DNA of 64,000 nt from Silurus meridionalis (Eukaryota; Chordata; Actinopteri; Siluriformes; Siluridae), in assembly GCF_014805685.1 (NCBI RefSeq), contig NC_060885.1, positions 11,596,132 through 11,660,131 of the forward strand. The letters are read 5' to 3'. Below are positions 22,136 through 53,848 of this stretch, piece by piece; position 1 is the stretch's first letter, and each line of letters begins with the position of its first letter. Made by a program: the position numbers and the translations under genes. The notes beneath the pieces were generated by a model, which saw nothing but the letters and a program-made list of their open reading frames with translations, searched no databases and was not told the origin of the DNA.

Positions 22136-23466
22136 TGATTCACCTTCAGAAGTCAACTCTATGCTGGTTCAGGACATAATGGGTCCAGAGACTGTCCTGG
22201 GAACACTGGGCATGATGTGGGGACATTTAGATGAGACTGTGGATGATCTCAGGACACCACATTTACACTTATTACACTGAAGAGCATTTTAGAGGCATTT
22301 ATCTATTTACTGGAATACGTTTAGGAGGGTTCTGAGTAAACCTGGAGAAATGATTTCAATATGGATAAAGGAAGAACTGATATTATTAAAGAAATACAGG
22401 AAAAACTTAAATTATGAAACATTAAATTATTATTTTTTTTAAATGATTGTTTTCAAGTTGTTTACTATAACGTACCATTTTTTAAAATGTATTATTTTCA
22501 CATATTTCTAGCCTCCAATCAGAAGGAAGTATCTCAACTGTACTCCTTTGCCTTTATAGTATTTTCCCTCCAAATGGTGACATGTAATTGTCAGTAAAAT
22601 GCAGGACAAGCCCCTTTTTATCCATTAAAAGATGAAAGCCTAATAATGGGGCACTGGTTTTGCAGCTGAAGTAAAGATATAACTGTAGCACTACAGGCCT
22701 CATTCTAAGTTTAACACCAGCATTAACCAGTGTGTCAACACCAGCAAGGACTGCCTTTCACAACGGCTTCTCCACAACACGTCATTCAACATCTGTGTAA
22801 ACACAGTAGATATAGAAAGCAGAAAGAAAAGGAAACAGATGCTTTACCAACCTCTCTAAGAGTTTATTAGAGATGATACAGTGTTGGGTGTTTTAAAAGT
22901 TTTTTTCTTATAAAATAAAAAATAAAAGTAGACAGTCACTCATGTTTGCAGGGCACACCACAGGTTCATTATGCAGCCCTTCTCCTCTCTCTTCCCCTCT
23001 CTTCCTCTCCACTCAGAGCTCCTTACATAGAACAGGACAGACTTGACATTTGCATGAGCAACACTGCACCTGATCACATAGTGTACACTTAGATTCGAGA
23101 TATTTAAAGTGTGTTTAAAATGTGTGTGGGGATTTGCCCGAAAGCTCATAATTCAATTCAGATGGACACTTTAGTCAACATTATGAAGGGACAATAGACT
23201 TTACATCAACTTCTTGCATAAGTTCTAAACACCTCATTGTGCATAGTCCGTGTGTGAGGAGAAGAGAGGAGCTGCACACCGGCGCTTTCCGCACGCCCTG
23301 CTTAAACTTAGCTCTGTCCTGTACAACGCCTTTGCTGAGATCACGTTCGCTCCGTCGAGATCCCATCAGACTCAATCATACCCAAAATATACAACACTTT
23401 AAAATGTACAATGTTTTACAATCATTCCATTGAAGAGATGAGCAAGGCTAGTGTGAGTGTGAATAA

Positions 23467-23472
23467 TTTATT
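23467..23472 (-). terminator. ndst1: Possible ndst1 polyadenylation signal
   Basis: AATAAA on the minus strand, about 350 bases after the ndst1 stop codon. It is the nearest canonical signal; a second lies near 22863-22868. Mammalian NDST1 has a much longer 3' UTR, so the site used is uncertain. Confidence 0.4.
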
Positions 23473-23822
23473 AGTCCCACACTTTTGAGAAACCCAACTC
23501 CTGATGAGTAACGTCTGGATTTAGTTAAAACGAAACTGCATCCACAGAGTGAAGGATTGCCAGAATTTTTCCTCATTCTTCCGAGTCCGGTAGGACCGAT
23601 AAGACAATGTGTTACCATCACGTCAAGAGGATGGGCTGATTATGGCAGTCCACATGTTCCCTCTGTAGCCATGATCACACACTGCAGCTCACGGTCACTA
23701 TAGAGTAGTTGTTCCTATAGTGTTGTGAGCAGTAGCAGGCTTTGACTCAGCCCCTGAGTGTATGACACTCTCAGTCCCCTGGCTCCTGCCTGTTGAGTGG
23801 GTTTGGGTACGGCAGAATCTTC

Positions 23823-41718
<17,896 letters not shown>

Positions 41719-42432
41719 CGCCACAGAGGGAGAACAGGAGCCAGGGAGCGATTTGGGTATGCAGACCCTTGCAGCCAGAAGAAAAGGTAATAGAGGGGGA
41801 ACAGAGAAAGGAAGAAAAGGGTTGAGCAGCACACACTGGTAAACACTTTAAACAAAGAGGAGCCATTTACGCTAAGTCACCATGGCCCCCATAGCCCATG
41901 ACTAGCCTCCTTTCTGTAAGGTCCGTCTCTGGCCACCACAACTTAACGCGTTTGCTTTACGATCAGGTTCCTGGAAACCAACACGTGTACGCTCTTTAGC
42001 AGACACAGTGTCTCAGCTTTCTCCACAGCGTGGCATAAGACAAATGGGTTTCTCGGTCTTGTCTAATATGATAGTACGCTGCCTCTACTGCTCCCCAACG
42101 TATCTCGCTCTCTGCTCTCTCTCATGCCTCTTTGCTGCCCCAAACAGGTACGATTCGATGCGATGCAGCTCTTCTTTTTTTCCTGGTAACAGAGAAGAGC
42201 TCCTGACGCTTCTGCAGCTCTCAGCAAAGGCCGCTTTGCGGATGACCACGACACGACCAGGATGGTGAATAGTGCCCCCTGCAGAAACCCAGCCAATCCA
42301 TCATAGGAAAGAGAAAATGCTGTTGGAAATAGAGAGAGACAAAGATTTAGAGACGAACACAACAGAAACGTGTAGTGCATGAAATTATAAGGTGTCTAGT
42401 GTAAGGAGCAGACTGTATCCAGCATTGGAGTT

Positions 42433-42438
<6 letters not shown>

Positions 42439-42501
<63 letters not shown>
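42439..42501. repeat. (CA)n microsatellite
   Basis: About 60-base CA run 0.7 kb upstream of the ndst1 start codon. Confidence 0.95.
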
Positions 42502-42505
<4 letters not shown>

Positions 42506-45500
42506 AAGGTTTTAACTTCAACAATAACAATGAGCAGGACTAGTACTTGTGTTGTGCGTGGGTGGACTTGGCCACCAATGAGCACGCTAAAATGAGACAC
42601 TGAAAAACTCAAAGGCCTTAAGAGCTACTTTTGATCACCTGATTCTAGATTCTTCCATGCAGCCATGTGAATTTTCCATTAGGGCCCCTCCTGACACCCA
42701 CCAATGTACTCTCAGTGGGTCAAGAGGGCTTTCTCATGACTCAAAATAGCTCACCATAACCTCCGTGTGCTGCCAGCTTCCTGGTACAAAGATAGCATTA
42801 CAGGTAAGAGAGGACAACTCTGACCTTAGAAATCAGTGAACAAGGGGATTCTATTGGCCAGCTCGAGCTACTAACATGTTTTTGTTTACGCACAGAGCCG
42901 AGGATGGACAGTAACCCAATGCCATGAGAGACACACGCTGTAGTCCTGTTGGCAAACCCGAGAAAGGTTTGCAGCAAAATGCCAGCTGTTAAAGGGTTGA
43001 AGCTGTATGATTTGGGCTAAGCAAAGTCAGTCAGAAGGTCAGAAGTCCATCAGTGAAGTTTACAGCCACCTATATGTCTGACATGATCGATGCCAGCCAG
43101 CCAGCCTTCCACTGTAAACCAGCTCAAGCGCTTAAAGGATCAGTTTTCTCACAGATGAACAAATGCAGCAAAGCCTTCTGGTCCGGTCACCTTGTCAAAG
43201 ACAAAAGAAAGTGCGGGGAAAAAAAAAAGCTGAAAAATCCACAAGGTCAGGGCAGAGGGAATCTTTTTGCATCGCTCTTAATGTGCCTGCTTACAGGGGC
43301 AGAGTATTACTGCTGTTACCTGACAAGGGAGTGCAAGGGAGTAGGAAACAGGGGAGAAGGATTCTAGAGAACCTAATTTATCAACTGCATGGCCCAGTCT
43401 AGTGAAGAGAGCATCCTGAAACTAGAACCTGGACTATTATTAGCTTGAGAAAAGCTCACCTCACTGACCACTTCATAGCACTATGAGGGCACAAACATAT
43501 GACTTAATGATGAGAGGAAAAAATGCATTCAGACCCAGGGGCAGTCCTCTGTTATTTTTGATTATGATTGCATTCTGATGTTAACCTTTGGCTTCACAGA
43601 TGTTAAATAACTTATTACAAGATGTGTGGGGTGTGTTTGCGCACGCACTATGATCTTTAAAATGAATCTTTTTCTTTTGCTGTTCGAGTTTGTACTGCTG
43701 TGGTTTCACACAAACCTGGCCTCTGTGGTTAGAAGTGAGCTTTAATCTCAATTAAAGAGCTTTTAATTTCCACGCTGCTATTTCTCTAATGATATTGTAG
43801 CATCTGGCCAGCGGCAGGCTAATCCCGATTTATTTTTGATAGGAGCCAGAGCAGGAAATGATCAGTAGGCCATGCATATCTTTTGCTTATTAAGCTGCAG
43901 CCCCTGGTAAACAGATACTTGTAGTGCGCATGAAGAAGAGCGGAAATTAGTTGGAGAGGAAAGAAAGAGAGGGAGGAAAAACAACAACAAAGAATGAGGG
44001 CGTGTGTGTGCATGATGTGATATGACAAGTAGAAGAAAAACAAAATCTCACCCGAGTCCAAGGTGGGAAGAGAAAGAGGAACACTTGGAAGACATAGGAG
44101 TACGTACCATATACAGGATTTTAAGTCAAAGCAAAAGAAAACTCAATAAGACTGTCATTTTCCTGGAGGATACCATGTGACCTCCACACATAGCAGTGTC
44201 TCCCAGTGGTCTCAATAAGATATGACAGCAATTAGAGATAATACGAGTTTAAGGGACTGATGCAGAGACTAAAGTTGCACTACTCTGGCATACTGACAAG
44301 ATGATTGATTGCTCTCTTACACATCACTCTGCACGAAGATTTGCCTACAGAGCCAATCAGGTAGCCGTTCTGTCTACATGCAGCTCCACTTCTGGTCTCT
44401 GAGCTGAGTCAGACATTGCTTCCGTTATGCGATGTTCACTCCCTTTGCACAATGCAAGACAAACCCTATACTTCCTGTAATCAATAAACTATCAGACTCC
44501 CTTCATTTCCTTCTGATTGCCTGCCTCCAGCAGCTACACACAACCAGCCTCATGGAAAGTCCCCCATGGCTCACACGTGGAAATGAAGGAAATGAACATC
44601 AGCAAGAAAATGTATTAAAAGAACACAGAGGAAAAGCAAAGTTTCCCCCTCAGCAGTGTGTGACATTCGATTCCTCGGATATACAGCGGTGCTAATGATT
44701 AAAAGTCAGAGAGACGGACACAAACACAGGTGTGTGTGCGCCCACAAATGCACAGAGCGCACTTTCGAAATCACTGCATCACGTGCAAACAGATTTAGGT
44801 CCCTGAGTACAGGGAGGTTCAGCTGCGGACCTCTATAAATGGCCTTGCGCACCACGCGCACATCACTTACACGTTACTCACACCACCTCTCACCTTCAGT
44901 CCAGCCTGGCGAAACTCACGGGATGTGTATCGTCTCAAATTGCACAGGCTCCAGTTACTAGCACTGAACATAGCACTGAACATTCAGCGCTATTCCGTGC
45001 AGCGTCGTGAGGACAAAAACCTGACCTCTGACCACAGAAATCTTTATTACATTGATTACCAATAGTCCAAAGCAGTGTCACAAATGGCTAGCTACTAGTG
45101 GGAAGTTAGTAAACATTCAATGTTGTAAATTATTGTACAGTCGAATATGTAACAAAAAGGTATTTATTTTGCTGTGCTTCTATTTATACACTTACTAACA
45201 ATTAAAGAGTGTAGATTAAAGCCTGTGCTATAGGTTGATCTCTAGAACGTTAACACGGTTTCTGCAGGTTTCACAAAATCTAATTTAAGACCTTTTTAAG
45301 ACCAGCAAGGATGAAATTTAAAACCTATATCACGACATCAGCAACACGCAAATAAGTTGTGAGCAACTGGCCTTAAACAAGCCCTAAATTCAAGCCAAGT
45401 ATCATTAATACTTGCACTCCCTCATAGCTGAAAAAATCAAATCCGTTCTCATGTCTGTGGTACAATCAAAGAGATTCGCACCATAACAGAAAGCCGATTG

Positions 45501-45881
45501 GCTGTTGCATGTTAATCTCATTTGTAGTCGAAATATTATATTAGGATTATTGAAAGAAAGAACTGCTATACCAAGCAAACAAACAAAAAAACATTCTAAA
45601 GTTCAATGAGCATTAGAGGTAGAGTTACATAAACATCGGAAGATTAAGACCTGCTTAAAATGATTTAAGACCTAAAACAGTTTAAGATCTAAAATTTCGA
45701 TTTATTTTTTTTTGACTTTTTAAGACCCAGCGAAAACACTAGTTAACCATAATATCGGTTCAGGACGTCACGCACAAAGGCACAGGAGGCACATGGACCA
45801 CCCTATTGCAAATATTCCTGAGAGCTCATTCAATGCAGAGTCAAGAAGGAACTGCGAGGTTGAATTTAACTGAATATAACT

Positions 45882-45884
<3 letters not shown>

Positions 45885-45921
<37 letters not shown>
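45885..45921. repeat. (CA)n microsatellite
   Basis: CA run of about 37 bases. Confidence 0.95.
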
Positions 45922-45923
<2 letters not shown>

Positions 45924-46665
45924 CAGGTATTTTGCAGCCTGACATGTTAGCTGATACTTGATGGACAGTGATGAGCAGTTACGATGCAGAAAAAAAAAAA
46001 AAAAAACATCCTCAGCCTCATTTATTCACGTTTCACAGCAAAACAAATGTGACCTAAAAACATCAGCGAGGATGAGGGGGCTCGATAAACGCGCACACCC
46101 ACACACCAGAAGAAGTGCTTGGACAAGTTAATCGTATGAAGTTTGGTCCGTGCAATTAGTTAAGTGGCACCGACTACAATTAGCAGGCATACCTTTTATT
46201 TAACAGCATTCCATCTGCACCCAGCACTTATTAGTTACAAACAGAACAATGCATCAAGTTAATGTTCTGGCAAGAGGCTAAATTGGATGTGCTGTAGGAG
46301 CGTTCCTGCAAACCTCACACGACGTTCTGATAAATGAAAGCTAATTAATAATCCTCCGCCTTCAACACGTTTTTATAACCGTTTATTCTATAGGAAATGG
46401 CTGCAAGCTGCCAGTCTTGTTTCTTTTTTTTTTTCTCCCCTCCATCAAAGTGTTTCAAAAAGTTCTCATGAAGGTGAGAGAGTGCTTTTATACCACAGTG
46501 CAGCGGAATGATCGATTATGACCACAAGAGGAACATTCTTTTCATACCCGAGCACAGCTACGACAGAGGCTTCAGCTTGAACATGAACAACAGGTTCATT
46601 TCAGAGCACTCGTTCTACTGCGTTATCGTTTCTATAGTAACAACTTCTACACATGTATGACATTC

Positions 46666-46666
<1 letters not shown>

Positions 46667-46719
<53 letters not shown>
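46667..46719. repeat. (TAA)n microsatellite
   Basis: Trinucleotide run of about 53 bases. Confidence 0.95.
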
Positions 46720-46721
<2 letters not shown>

Positions 46722-47803
46722 AATTAATAAAAATGTTTGGAATGTAGTTGGAGACCTTTTTCTTAGATGGATTTTTTTTGGCATTTATGAAAGGATCCCT
46801 ATAATCTCAGAAGATTATAGTTTCTGTAAGACATTTAACCAGGTGTCTGGGAGACTAGCGGAAGAAAAAAAAAAAAGAAGAAGAAACCCCAAAATAAAGC
46901 ACCGTACATCAGGAGATGAATTTACTCCAGGCCCAAATGATGCACTGTGTAGTGTTCACTTTTCAGTCTGATTAAATATTGACAAATTTCCTCTTTGATG
47001 TTAACTGTTCTAGGTAGAAAAAGCTTAAATAGAACGAGGTACGGCTGAAAAGCAGGAGCAGTCGCGGTGTCGTCATGGTTACAGTGTGCATGTACACAAT
47101 ATGAACCTCTTTTTTTTCACATTGGCACAAAGGGCACATCGACCAGCGCATTCAGGGGGAAGAAACGGCAAGTGTGAAAGCAGCATGAGTCACTGTGTTC
47201 TATGCACTTGGTTCAGCACGGTTACAGAGATATTGCACACACAAGTGAGGGAGAGAAGGACACCTGATGCAGAGCCACAGGTGTGAGTGGTACTAGACGT
47301 TGGACTTAGATATGCCTATCACGTGTCATGTGCATCTAATAGCGTTTCTCAGGATGTACTTCGGGCAAATAAAATTTCACGGATTGCACTGTAAAAGAGG
47401 AAACCAAAGATTACTGCTGCTGTTGTGAAAATAAATTCAAACTCTACAAAAATCCAGCATTTAATTGCCATCCAGACATTTGCAAATTTGACTAAGCTTC
47501 TAAAAGACATTCTAATTTACATGCAAATTCAAACTGCGCATACTGCTTACAAATACATTTATCTTCAATCTATTAGAGATAAAGCAGAGAAGGTGTTTTA
47601 TCCTAAAACCAGAAACATTAACCAAAAAAAAAAAAAGGAGGGAACTGATAAGAGCGATTGTTGTCTGGGGTCAAGCCCTCACTGCCCAAACAGCACAAAT
47701 GCTGATCACAAAAATTCCACAAGATCCCCCCCCCCCCAACCTCGCCCTGTCATTCACCTCCCATACACACCATGCTAAATAGACTATCTGCACTCCACTG
47801 AGC

Positions 47804-47806
<3 letters not shown>

Positions 47807-47869
<63 letters not shown>
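47807..47869. repeat. (CA)n microsatellite
   Basis: CA run of about 62 bases. Confidence 0.95.
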
Positions 47870-47871
<2 letters not shown>

Positions 47872-48219
47872 TAAAGATAGCTCCTGCCAAGACCACAACT
47901 GTATTTCACATCCACCTGAATCCATAGGCAAAAGAACCCTGTTTTTTAAATCATCATCATTATAATTATAAAATAAAGGAGGCAATTAAAATTAAAATTC
48001 CAGTATAATGTTATGAATTATACATTTCCAGCTGTGTTGCTATAGAATGGTAAAAGCACTTCACAGCATGAGTCAGATGTTAATGCTCTACAGGTGGATA
48101 GAGTCTCGTTTAAAAAAGCTTTTTTTCTAGTTTCATGAGATCAAGAATCATCCGGAAAACAGAGACACTCAGGGGGTCAATAATTGTTTTAAGATTTTTA
48201 TTTATTTATTTATTTTTAG

Positions 48220-48276
<57 letters not shown>

Positions 48277-48289
48277 CACGCACACAAGG
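48220..48289. repeat. (TA)n-(CA)n microsatellite
   Basis: A short TA run passes into a CA run of about 40 bases, with interrupted CACG repeats after it. Confidence 0.93.
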
Positions 48290-49619
48290 TGGTCTCAAAA
48301 AGTTTAGAGACAAGTTTTGTTACACACCAACAAATGGCAGCACACGGCTGCATGCACAGTCACAGGGAGCACCAACCTTCATAAGTAAGTGTGCCACACG
48401 GAAAAAGGAATACTTAAGAATTTAACACCCTGTGAAATCAATAGGCCATAGGTGCTGTGTTTAAAGAAAAGTAGATTAAATAGCAAACATCTGAGAAGAG
48501 CTCCTTACTTCGAGGTAATGTTGGCAAAAAAAGGAAAAAAAAAAATGAAGCTGCTCTATGTTCAGGAGGTTAACCCATCTCTAATTAAGGCTGAATCAAT
48601 GGTCAATCAGTGAAACTGGCACTTCATTAAACACTACTGTCTGAGAGCAATAAATGGTCACCTAGCACACTAGTAGGAGAGGTGATCGACAGAGCCGTCC
48701 AGAACGTCAAATTAACGTGACCTGGCAAAAAATAAAAAATAAAAAATCACATATGTATATATAAAAATACATAACTGGAGAGCAACAGCATAGTGCATGA
48801 GTGAAGGAAAAGGTCATAGGCTTAGAAGAAATATGTGCTGTGAACAGACGGGCAAACGATGATATATCAGCATTGAGCATCTTGGGAAGAAAGAAAGAAA
48901 ACCAAAATCCAGCTGAAAAAGCACTGATGACAGGTCATTACACTAAGGCTTATGTAGAAGGAGCGAGACTAAGTTTGTCCAAACGGTGCAATGGTTTTTT
49001 GCCTACAGGGTAAACCTTTCCCACCCACACCACAGAGGCTGTTTAGACAATAAACCAACAGGATCCACAGCAGGCCACCCACTGCGTGTGTATGCACGTG
49101 CTTGTGTGAGAAAAAGTTTAAAATAGCTGAGAGCATGATTTCTGGCCACCTGTCTGGTTTCTTTCAGTGACCTCACCAATATCATGGCCTGTAGTGTGCA
49201 AATAAGACCTCTAACACTTATACGGACAAAGATCCGTCTGTATAAGTGCAGATGCTAATAAGATGAGCATAAGAGCTTAAATTACTGCATTAGCAGGGCA
49301 GAGAGAGAGCGAGAGAGAGCCCAGAGTGAGAAGCTGTACTACTGTACATTACCATAAAAAAGCTGCTGGAGAGGAAATGAATGAGAAAGGAAGGGTGGAA
49401 GAGAAGTAATGTGGTGCTGGTACCTCTGGCACTGGCAGTCACTAATGAGTAACATTGAGCTCATAGACTGCACGGTCTGAGAGGAACCTTGGGCTACTGA
49501 TTGACAGAGCTGATTTTCAAAGACAAGACTGCTGGTCAAACAGGCATCGGACCTCAAGGCTGCTGTATATGTAATGTGCTCAGACTGCAGCTAGTTGATG
49601 TTGGTAGGAGCTTTGACTA

Positions 49620-50323
49620 CCGTAATTTCCGGACTATAATGCGCACCCATATATAAGCCGCACCCACTGAATTTGACAAATATTTTTATTTGTCTACATT
49701 GAAACTAACTTTATACAGGCTTTAACGAAAGACAGTGTCTGTTACACGGTGTAATATGTTGCGCTTCCTTTAGGAGCATAGCGGTATTTTGAGAATAGCC
49801 TGCGGCCCCATTTTTCCGCTATTACTGCACGTGTGGAGACCGAGGAATATGTCCTTATTATTTAATAATAATAAAAAAGCACGAGTTTTGGAAACCTGTC
49901 TGTGCTTATATGATTTCTGTTGCAACTGGAGTTAGCGAGCTCTCCCTTCACCCAGACTCAACGCGCTACAACAGCTTGTATCTAAACAGTAGCCGACCAA
50001 GAAAGTCATTGTTCAATGTCTTCCTTCTTCCTTTCACAACTATTTTTCTCTGGAGTTTATCTTTTGGCATTGTAGTGCGTTTAAAAAAAACAACCGTTTT
50101 TTTCCTCCCGATGCCGTGCAGCTCAAAACACAGCTGAGGTGCGTTTTTTCCGTTTCCATTCGGAAATTTTATTGGTCTAATGTTATGGGGTTCAGTTTTT
50201 TGGCTTTAGGTTTGTGAAACCAGGAAAAACCCAGGAAAAATTCATAAATTAGCCGTTCTTTGTTTAAGCCGCGGGGTTTAAAACGTGGGAAAAAAGTAGC
50301 GGCTTATAGTCCGAAAAATACGG
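49620..50323. mobile_element. Terminal-inverted-repeat element of about 0.7 kb (non-autonomous)
   Basis: The left terminus CCGTAATTTCCGGACTATAA and the right terminus TTATAGTCCGAAAAATACGG are inverted repeats. Each is bordered by TA (49618-49619 and 50324-50325). Sub-terminal GCGCACC.../...AGCGGCTT blocks are also partly inverted. No transposase is present. This terminus is common in teleosts, but I do not assign a superfamily; a TA duplication would fit Tc1/mariner-like enzymes. Confidence 0.75.
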
Positions 50324-52341
50324 TATTTCTTCTTAAACTCAAGAAGATTGTGAGGATTTGATTTATATTACTATTTATTTGATCAGTATGATGGTCTTAT
50401 ATTAAGACAACGTCGTGACAAGTCAACTTGGGAGTCGTTTGGAATGTCTTCTTAATTTGTCCTCAAATAAGGGAAAACAGGTCACACCTGACTACTTATT
50501 AACCTGTAAAATGGAGGGAATTATTAAAAAATTGGCTGGAATTCCTAAAGAATTCATGCTAAATGGTTGTAAACAGCCTGAATTAAAGTCTACACTTTCA
50601 CATTTACATCCTGATTGCTTCTTTTTTGACGCCATAACAGGGCTCTTTTCAGGACACTTGACTACTGCCGCTGCAACCCTGGCAAAGCACGTCTTCATCA
50701 AGCTTAATGCACTGGGCCATTGTCATGTTGGTTCAAGATTTACTGTAGGACTTTTAGTACCTGTGAAGGGAAATTGAAAGACATTCTATACAATTGTGTG
50801 CTTTCAAGTTTGGGGCAACATCCTGGTGAAGAAGCACTTAACCGTTTATTAGTATTCGTTAATTTATTGAGTACCGTAGTAAAAATAGCTTTTACTGAAT
50901 ATATTCTTGTTTAAAGAGTGGAATGGAGCTAGCAGTGTATTAGCAGGAAATATGACCTTACTGGTGTGTGCAACATTCAAACTAACATATTAAGTAAAGA
51001 TGCTTGATTCTTTTACTAGTTGGTTGGTAATAAAATAAAGAAAAAATCTGATAGTCTAAGTCACAATCATCTTGTCCCAAGTGCCCAGATTTGTGATTTG
51101 TCCCCCTTTAAAATGCGATTTACATTGCCAATATTTGTGCTGCATTTGAGTATTTATAGTCGACGCCTAGTATAAGATTCTGCATACATATATGCCAAGG
51201 GTATATCTGGGTGAATAGAGCCCCCTCATACCAGTACTGGACAGAGTGAACAAGCGGCTCGAAAAAACAAAGAAAGTCCATCAGGCTGAACATGCCCTCC
51301 GGCCCTATTCCTTTGAGATGTCTTCCTCAAGACAGCAGTTACACTGACCCTTCTGCCCTGGCCGTAACTTAAATTACTATTCCTAACAGACTTCGAGTGG
51401 ACATCACAGACACATACATCCCCTGTTCTATTCAGGCTTGAATTGAAATAAGTTTTTCTATATTATTTATTAGTATTTTTACATGGAAATCATTTTTTTT
51501 CCAGATGGCACGCTGTATGGCCATGTGATCATCTGCTGCCCAATTCTTTTTGTAGCCTAACCACACAATTCCACCCAACGATGACAGTTTTTGATGTTTG
51601 GTTAAACATGGAATAAAATAAATAAATAATAAATCAAAATTGGATACTCTATGGGTAATGTTTTCGTCATACTTTAGCTTTGGATTCAAATTTCCACTAA
51701 TATCTGAAGAACTTTGAAATCAATACTTTTAACTGATATTTAATTGCTTAACGCCCCGGTTTTCATTTTGTTGCAAGTCCCTGATATAGGTGTTGTGTCT
51801 CTCATGACGTGCATGTGTTAACGCGGGTTACAGAATCTGTGTTCCCTGATCTCAAGCTGGGCTTTCACACCACACTAACGCAACAGATGAATCACTCTCG
51901 TTCAGTTTGCCCAGACGACGCATGCACCATGTCCGGATGATGGTAAATTGCCAAATAAAACTCCTCCACAACAACTGCTGTGGTCTCAAACACGTACTTT
52001 ATTGACCGATCTGAACCGGTACACTTAGTAATGGGAATGAAAAAACTGCTCCAGAGATAAAGTAGGTCTCTACCAAGGAATCTTATTGTACTTATTACAT
52101 CAGAATTGTAAATAATCTATAGAAGCTTGAAGGAAGTCTTGGTATTAGCTGACCATTAGACAGTAGTGTGAAAAGCTTGATCCACTGCTGGCCATGTTAA
52201 CATTTGTGTTGAAAGTGTAAAAGCAGTGCTCCTAGCCATAGCATTTTGTACACCCATTTGTGAGAAATCCACAAAATAGCGTGTGCAGTTTATGAAATGT
52301 TGTGGCATGAAATATGCACCATTGCAATGAAAAAAAAAAAA

Positions 52342-52356
<15 letters not shown>

Positions 52357-52415
<59 letters not shown>
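52357..52415. repeat. (TA)n microsatellite
   Basis: TA run preceded by a poly(A) tract (about 52328-52351). Confidence 0.95.
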
Positions 52416-52425
<10 letters not shown>

Positions 52426-52759
52426 TACATATATACATATACACACACTATTAAAAATTTCGAAGGGGTGTGAAATTTGACAGCGTGACACCAACAATCT
52501 GGCTTAAATTCATGGGAAATTAAGGTTATAGTGACAAACTACAAGAATAAAATGTTGAATGTGCAAATACTTTTACAATAAAATATCACATGGTTCTACA
52601 CTAGGGCATGAGTAAGGAACAGGGTGAGATGTACAGAAGGAAACAAATACCTGGAATTCAAATACCTGACAATCTGCTTGAGCATTAAACATTGAATTTG
52701 TCAAAAAATCTATATGAACTCTTCTGTGAAAAAAAATACAGAAAAAAATAAAATAAAAA

Positions 52760-52763
<4 letters not shown>

Positions 52764-52821
<58 letters not shown>
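52764..52821. repeat. (TA)n microsatellite
   Basis: TA run of about 58 bases. Confidence 0.95.
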
Positions 52822-52825
<4 letters not shown>

Positions 52826-53795
52826 ATAATAAGCAGAAATAAGGCAGCGTTTCGGTGTAGCACATCTCGATTGCTCCAAAATGCAGTGTGTTTTACACTA
52901 AACTCTGCACCTGCATTAGTGTTTTTACAAATTGGTATAATACAGAGCCCAATCCCAAATATGTAGAAACTAAGACTATTGTAAACATGCATGTTTACTC
53001 GATACCACTCATGTGCTGCTCCTGCATGACTGTAGGCCAAAACTATCGAGTGGAATATTGCTGTGCACTCTTTTTGTGTTATTGAAATACCATTTAATAG
53101 CAGTGGAAAATTATACTTGATTACAGCACATTAAAGACACTTACCTCTTTTAATGCAGTTATAATTTTTTTTTTTTAAATCATTAAGCAGTTCAGCATTT
53201 ATGTGAATTACTTTAATAAACAAACATAAATCATAAATAAATAAATAAATACAAAGAAAAGAAATTAAAAACCACATTGAAATGCTTTAAAAAATAATAA
53301 TAATTTCAAAACTAAAGACAAAACCCTGCACTAGATCTAGCGCCACCTGTACGTACATGCCTGCAGCATACTTGCATTAGAAGGCTAAACAGATTTAGCA
53401 TGGTTAATTGGGTAAGGTACGGTTCTCTGGGCAGGCAAAATAGTGACGACAGGTTCATTTGCAGCTCTGAGCTGCAATGCCCAAAGGACGAGCACTATTG
53501 GTGAGTTGAGAAACAGAGTCAGGGCCAGGCAATCAGTCTTCACATTAAGGGAAAAGGCCTCGAGAAAATAAACAGAAAACCAGAAAGCAGAGTAGATAAA
53601 CCAATTAACACATCATGGAGATGCAGATGAGTGCCTTGTTTGTTTGAGCATGCAACCATATTGTTCCAGATGTCATTGCAGTACTGCTGCAATAAGTCTG
53701 TGCGTTAGTGAGACTCGATTAAGTTTCACTGAAATTAAACACAAGACACTACGAGCTTGCAAACAAAACACGCCTGGTGTGTGTGTGGAGGAGGG

Positions 53796-53798
<3 letters not shown>

Positions 53799-53847
<49 letters not shown>
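53799..53847. repeat. (GA)n microsatellite
   Basis: GA run of about 48 bases. Confidence 0.95.

Positions 53848-53848
<1 letters not shown>

Larger units (their letters stand above)
20464..23822. other. Intergenic DNA between arsi and ndst1, with ndst1 3' flank
   Basis: No gene is recognised on either strand in about 3.3 kb. It holds one short LINE fragment (22022-22135), a poly(A) tract at 21887-21910 and AT-rich unique sequence. The part next to 23822 is expected to be ndst1 3' UTR. Confidence 0.55.
41719..49619. other. ndst1 upstream region / probable 5' UTR intron, left part
   Basis: No coding exon is recognised on either strand. Microsatellites: (CA)n at 42439-42501, 45885-45921, 47807-47869 and 48230-48289, and (TAA)n at 46667-46719. 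The sequence between them is AT-rich to mixed. ndst1 non-coding first exons probably lie here or further right, but no promoter can be placed with confidence. Confidence 0.5.

Noticed and set aside
44831..44838. Plus-strand TATAAAT with nearby CpGs as a promoter
   Set aside because: No downstream gene or exon is recognisable, and isolated TATA matches are frequent in AT-rich DNA.
48281..48425. Possible mariner-like terminus (GGTCTCAAAAAGTTTAGAGA)
   Set aside because: Only one end is visible and no inverted partner or transposase remnant was found.
50415..50777. 120-residue plus-strand open frame just right of the TIR element
   Set aside because: No recognisable family, no supporting splice or promoter context; possibly a decayed transposon piece. 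A protein database search would decide; a strong hit to a conserved family would reverse this.
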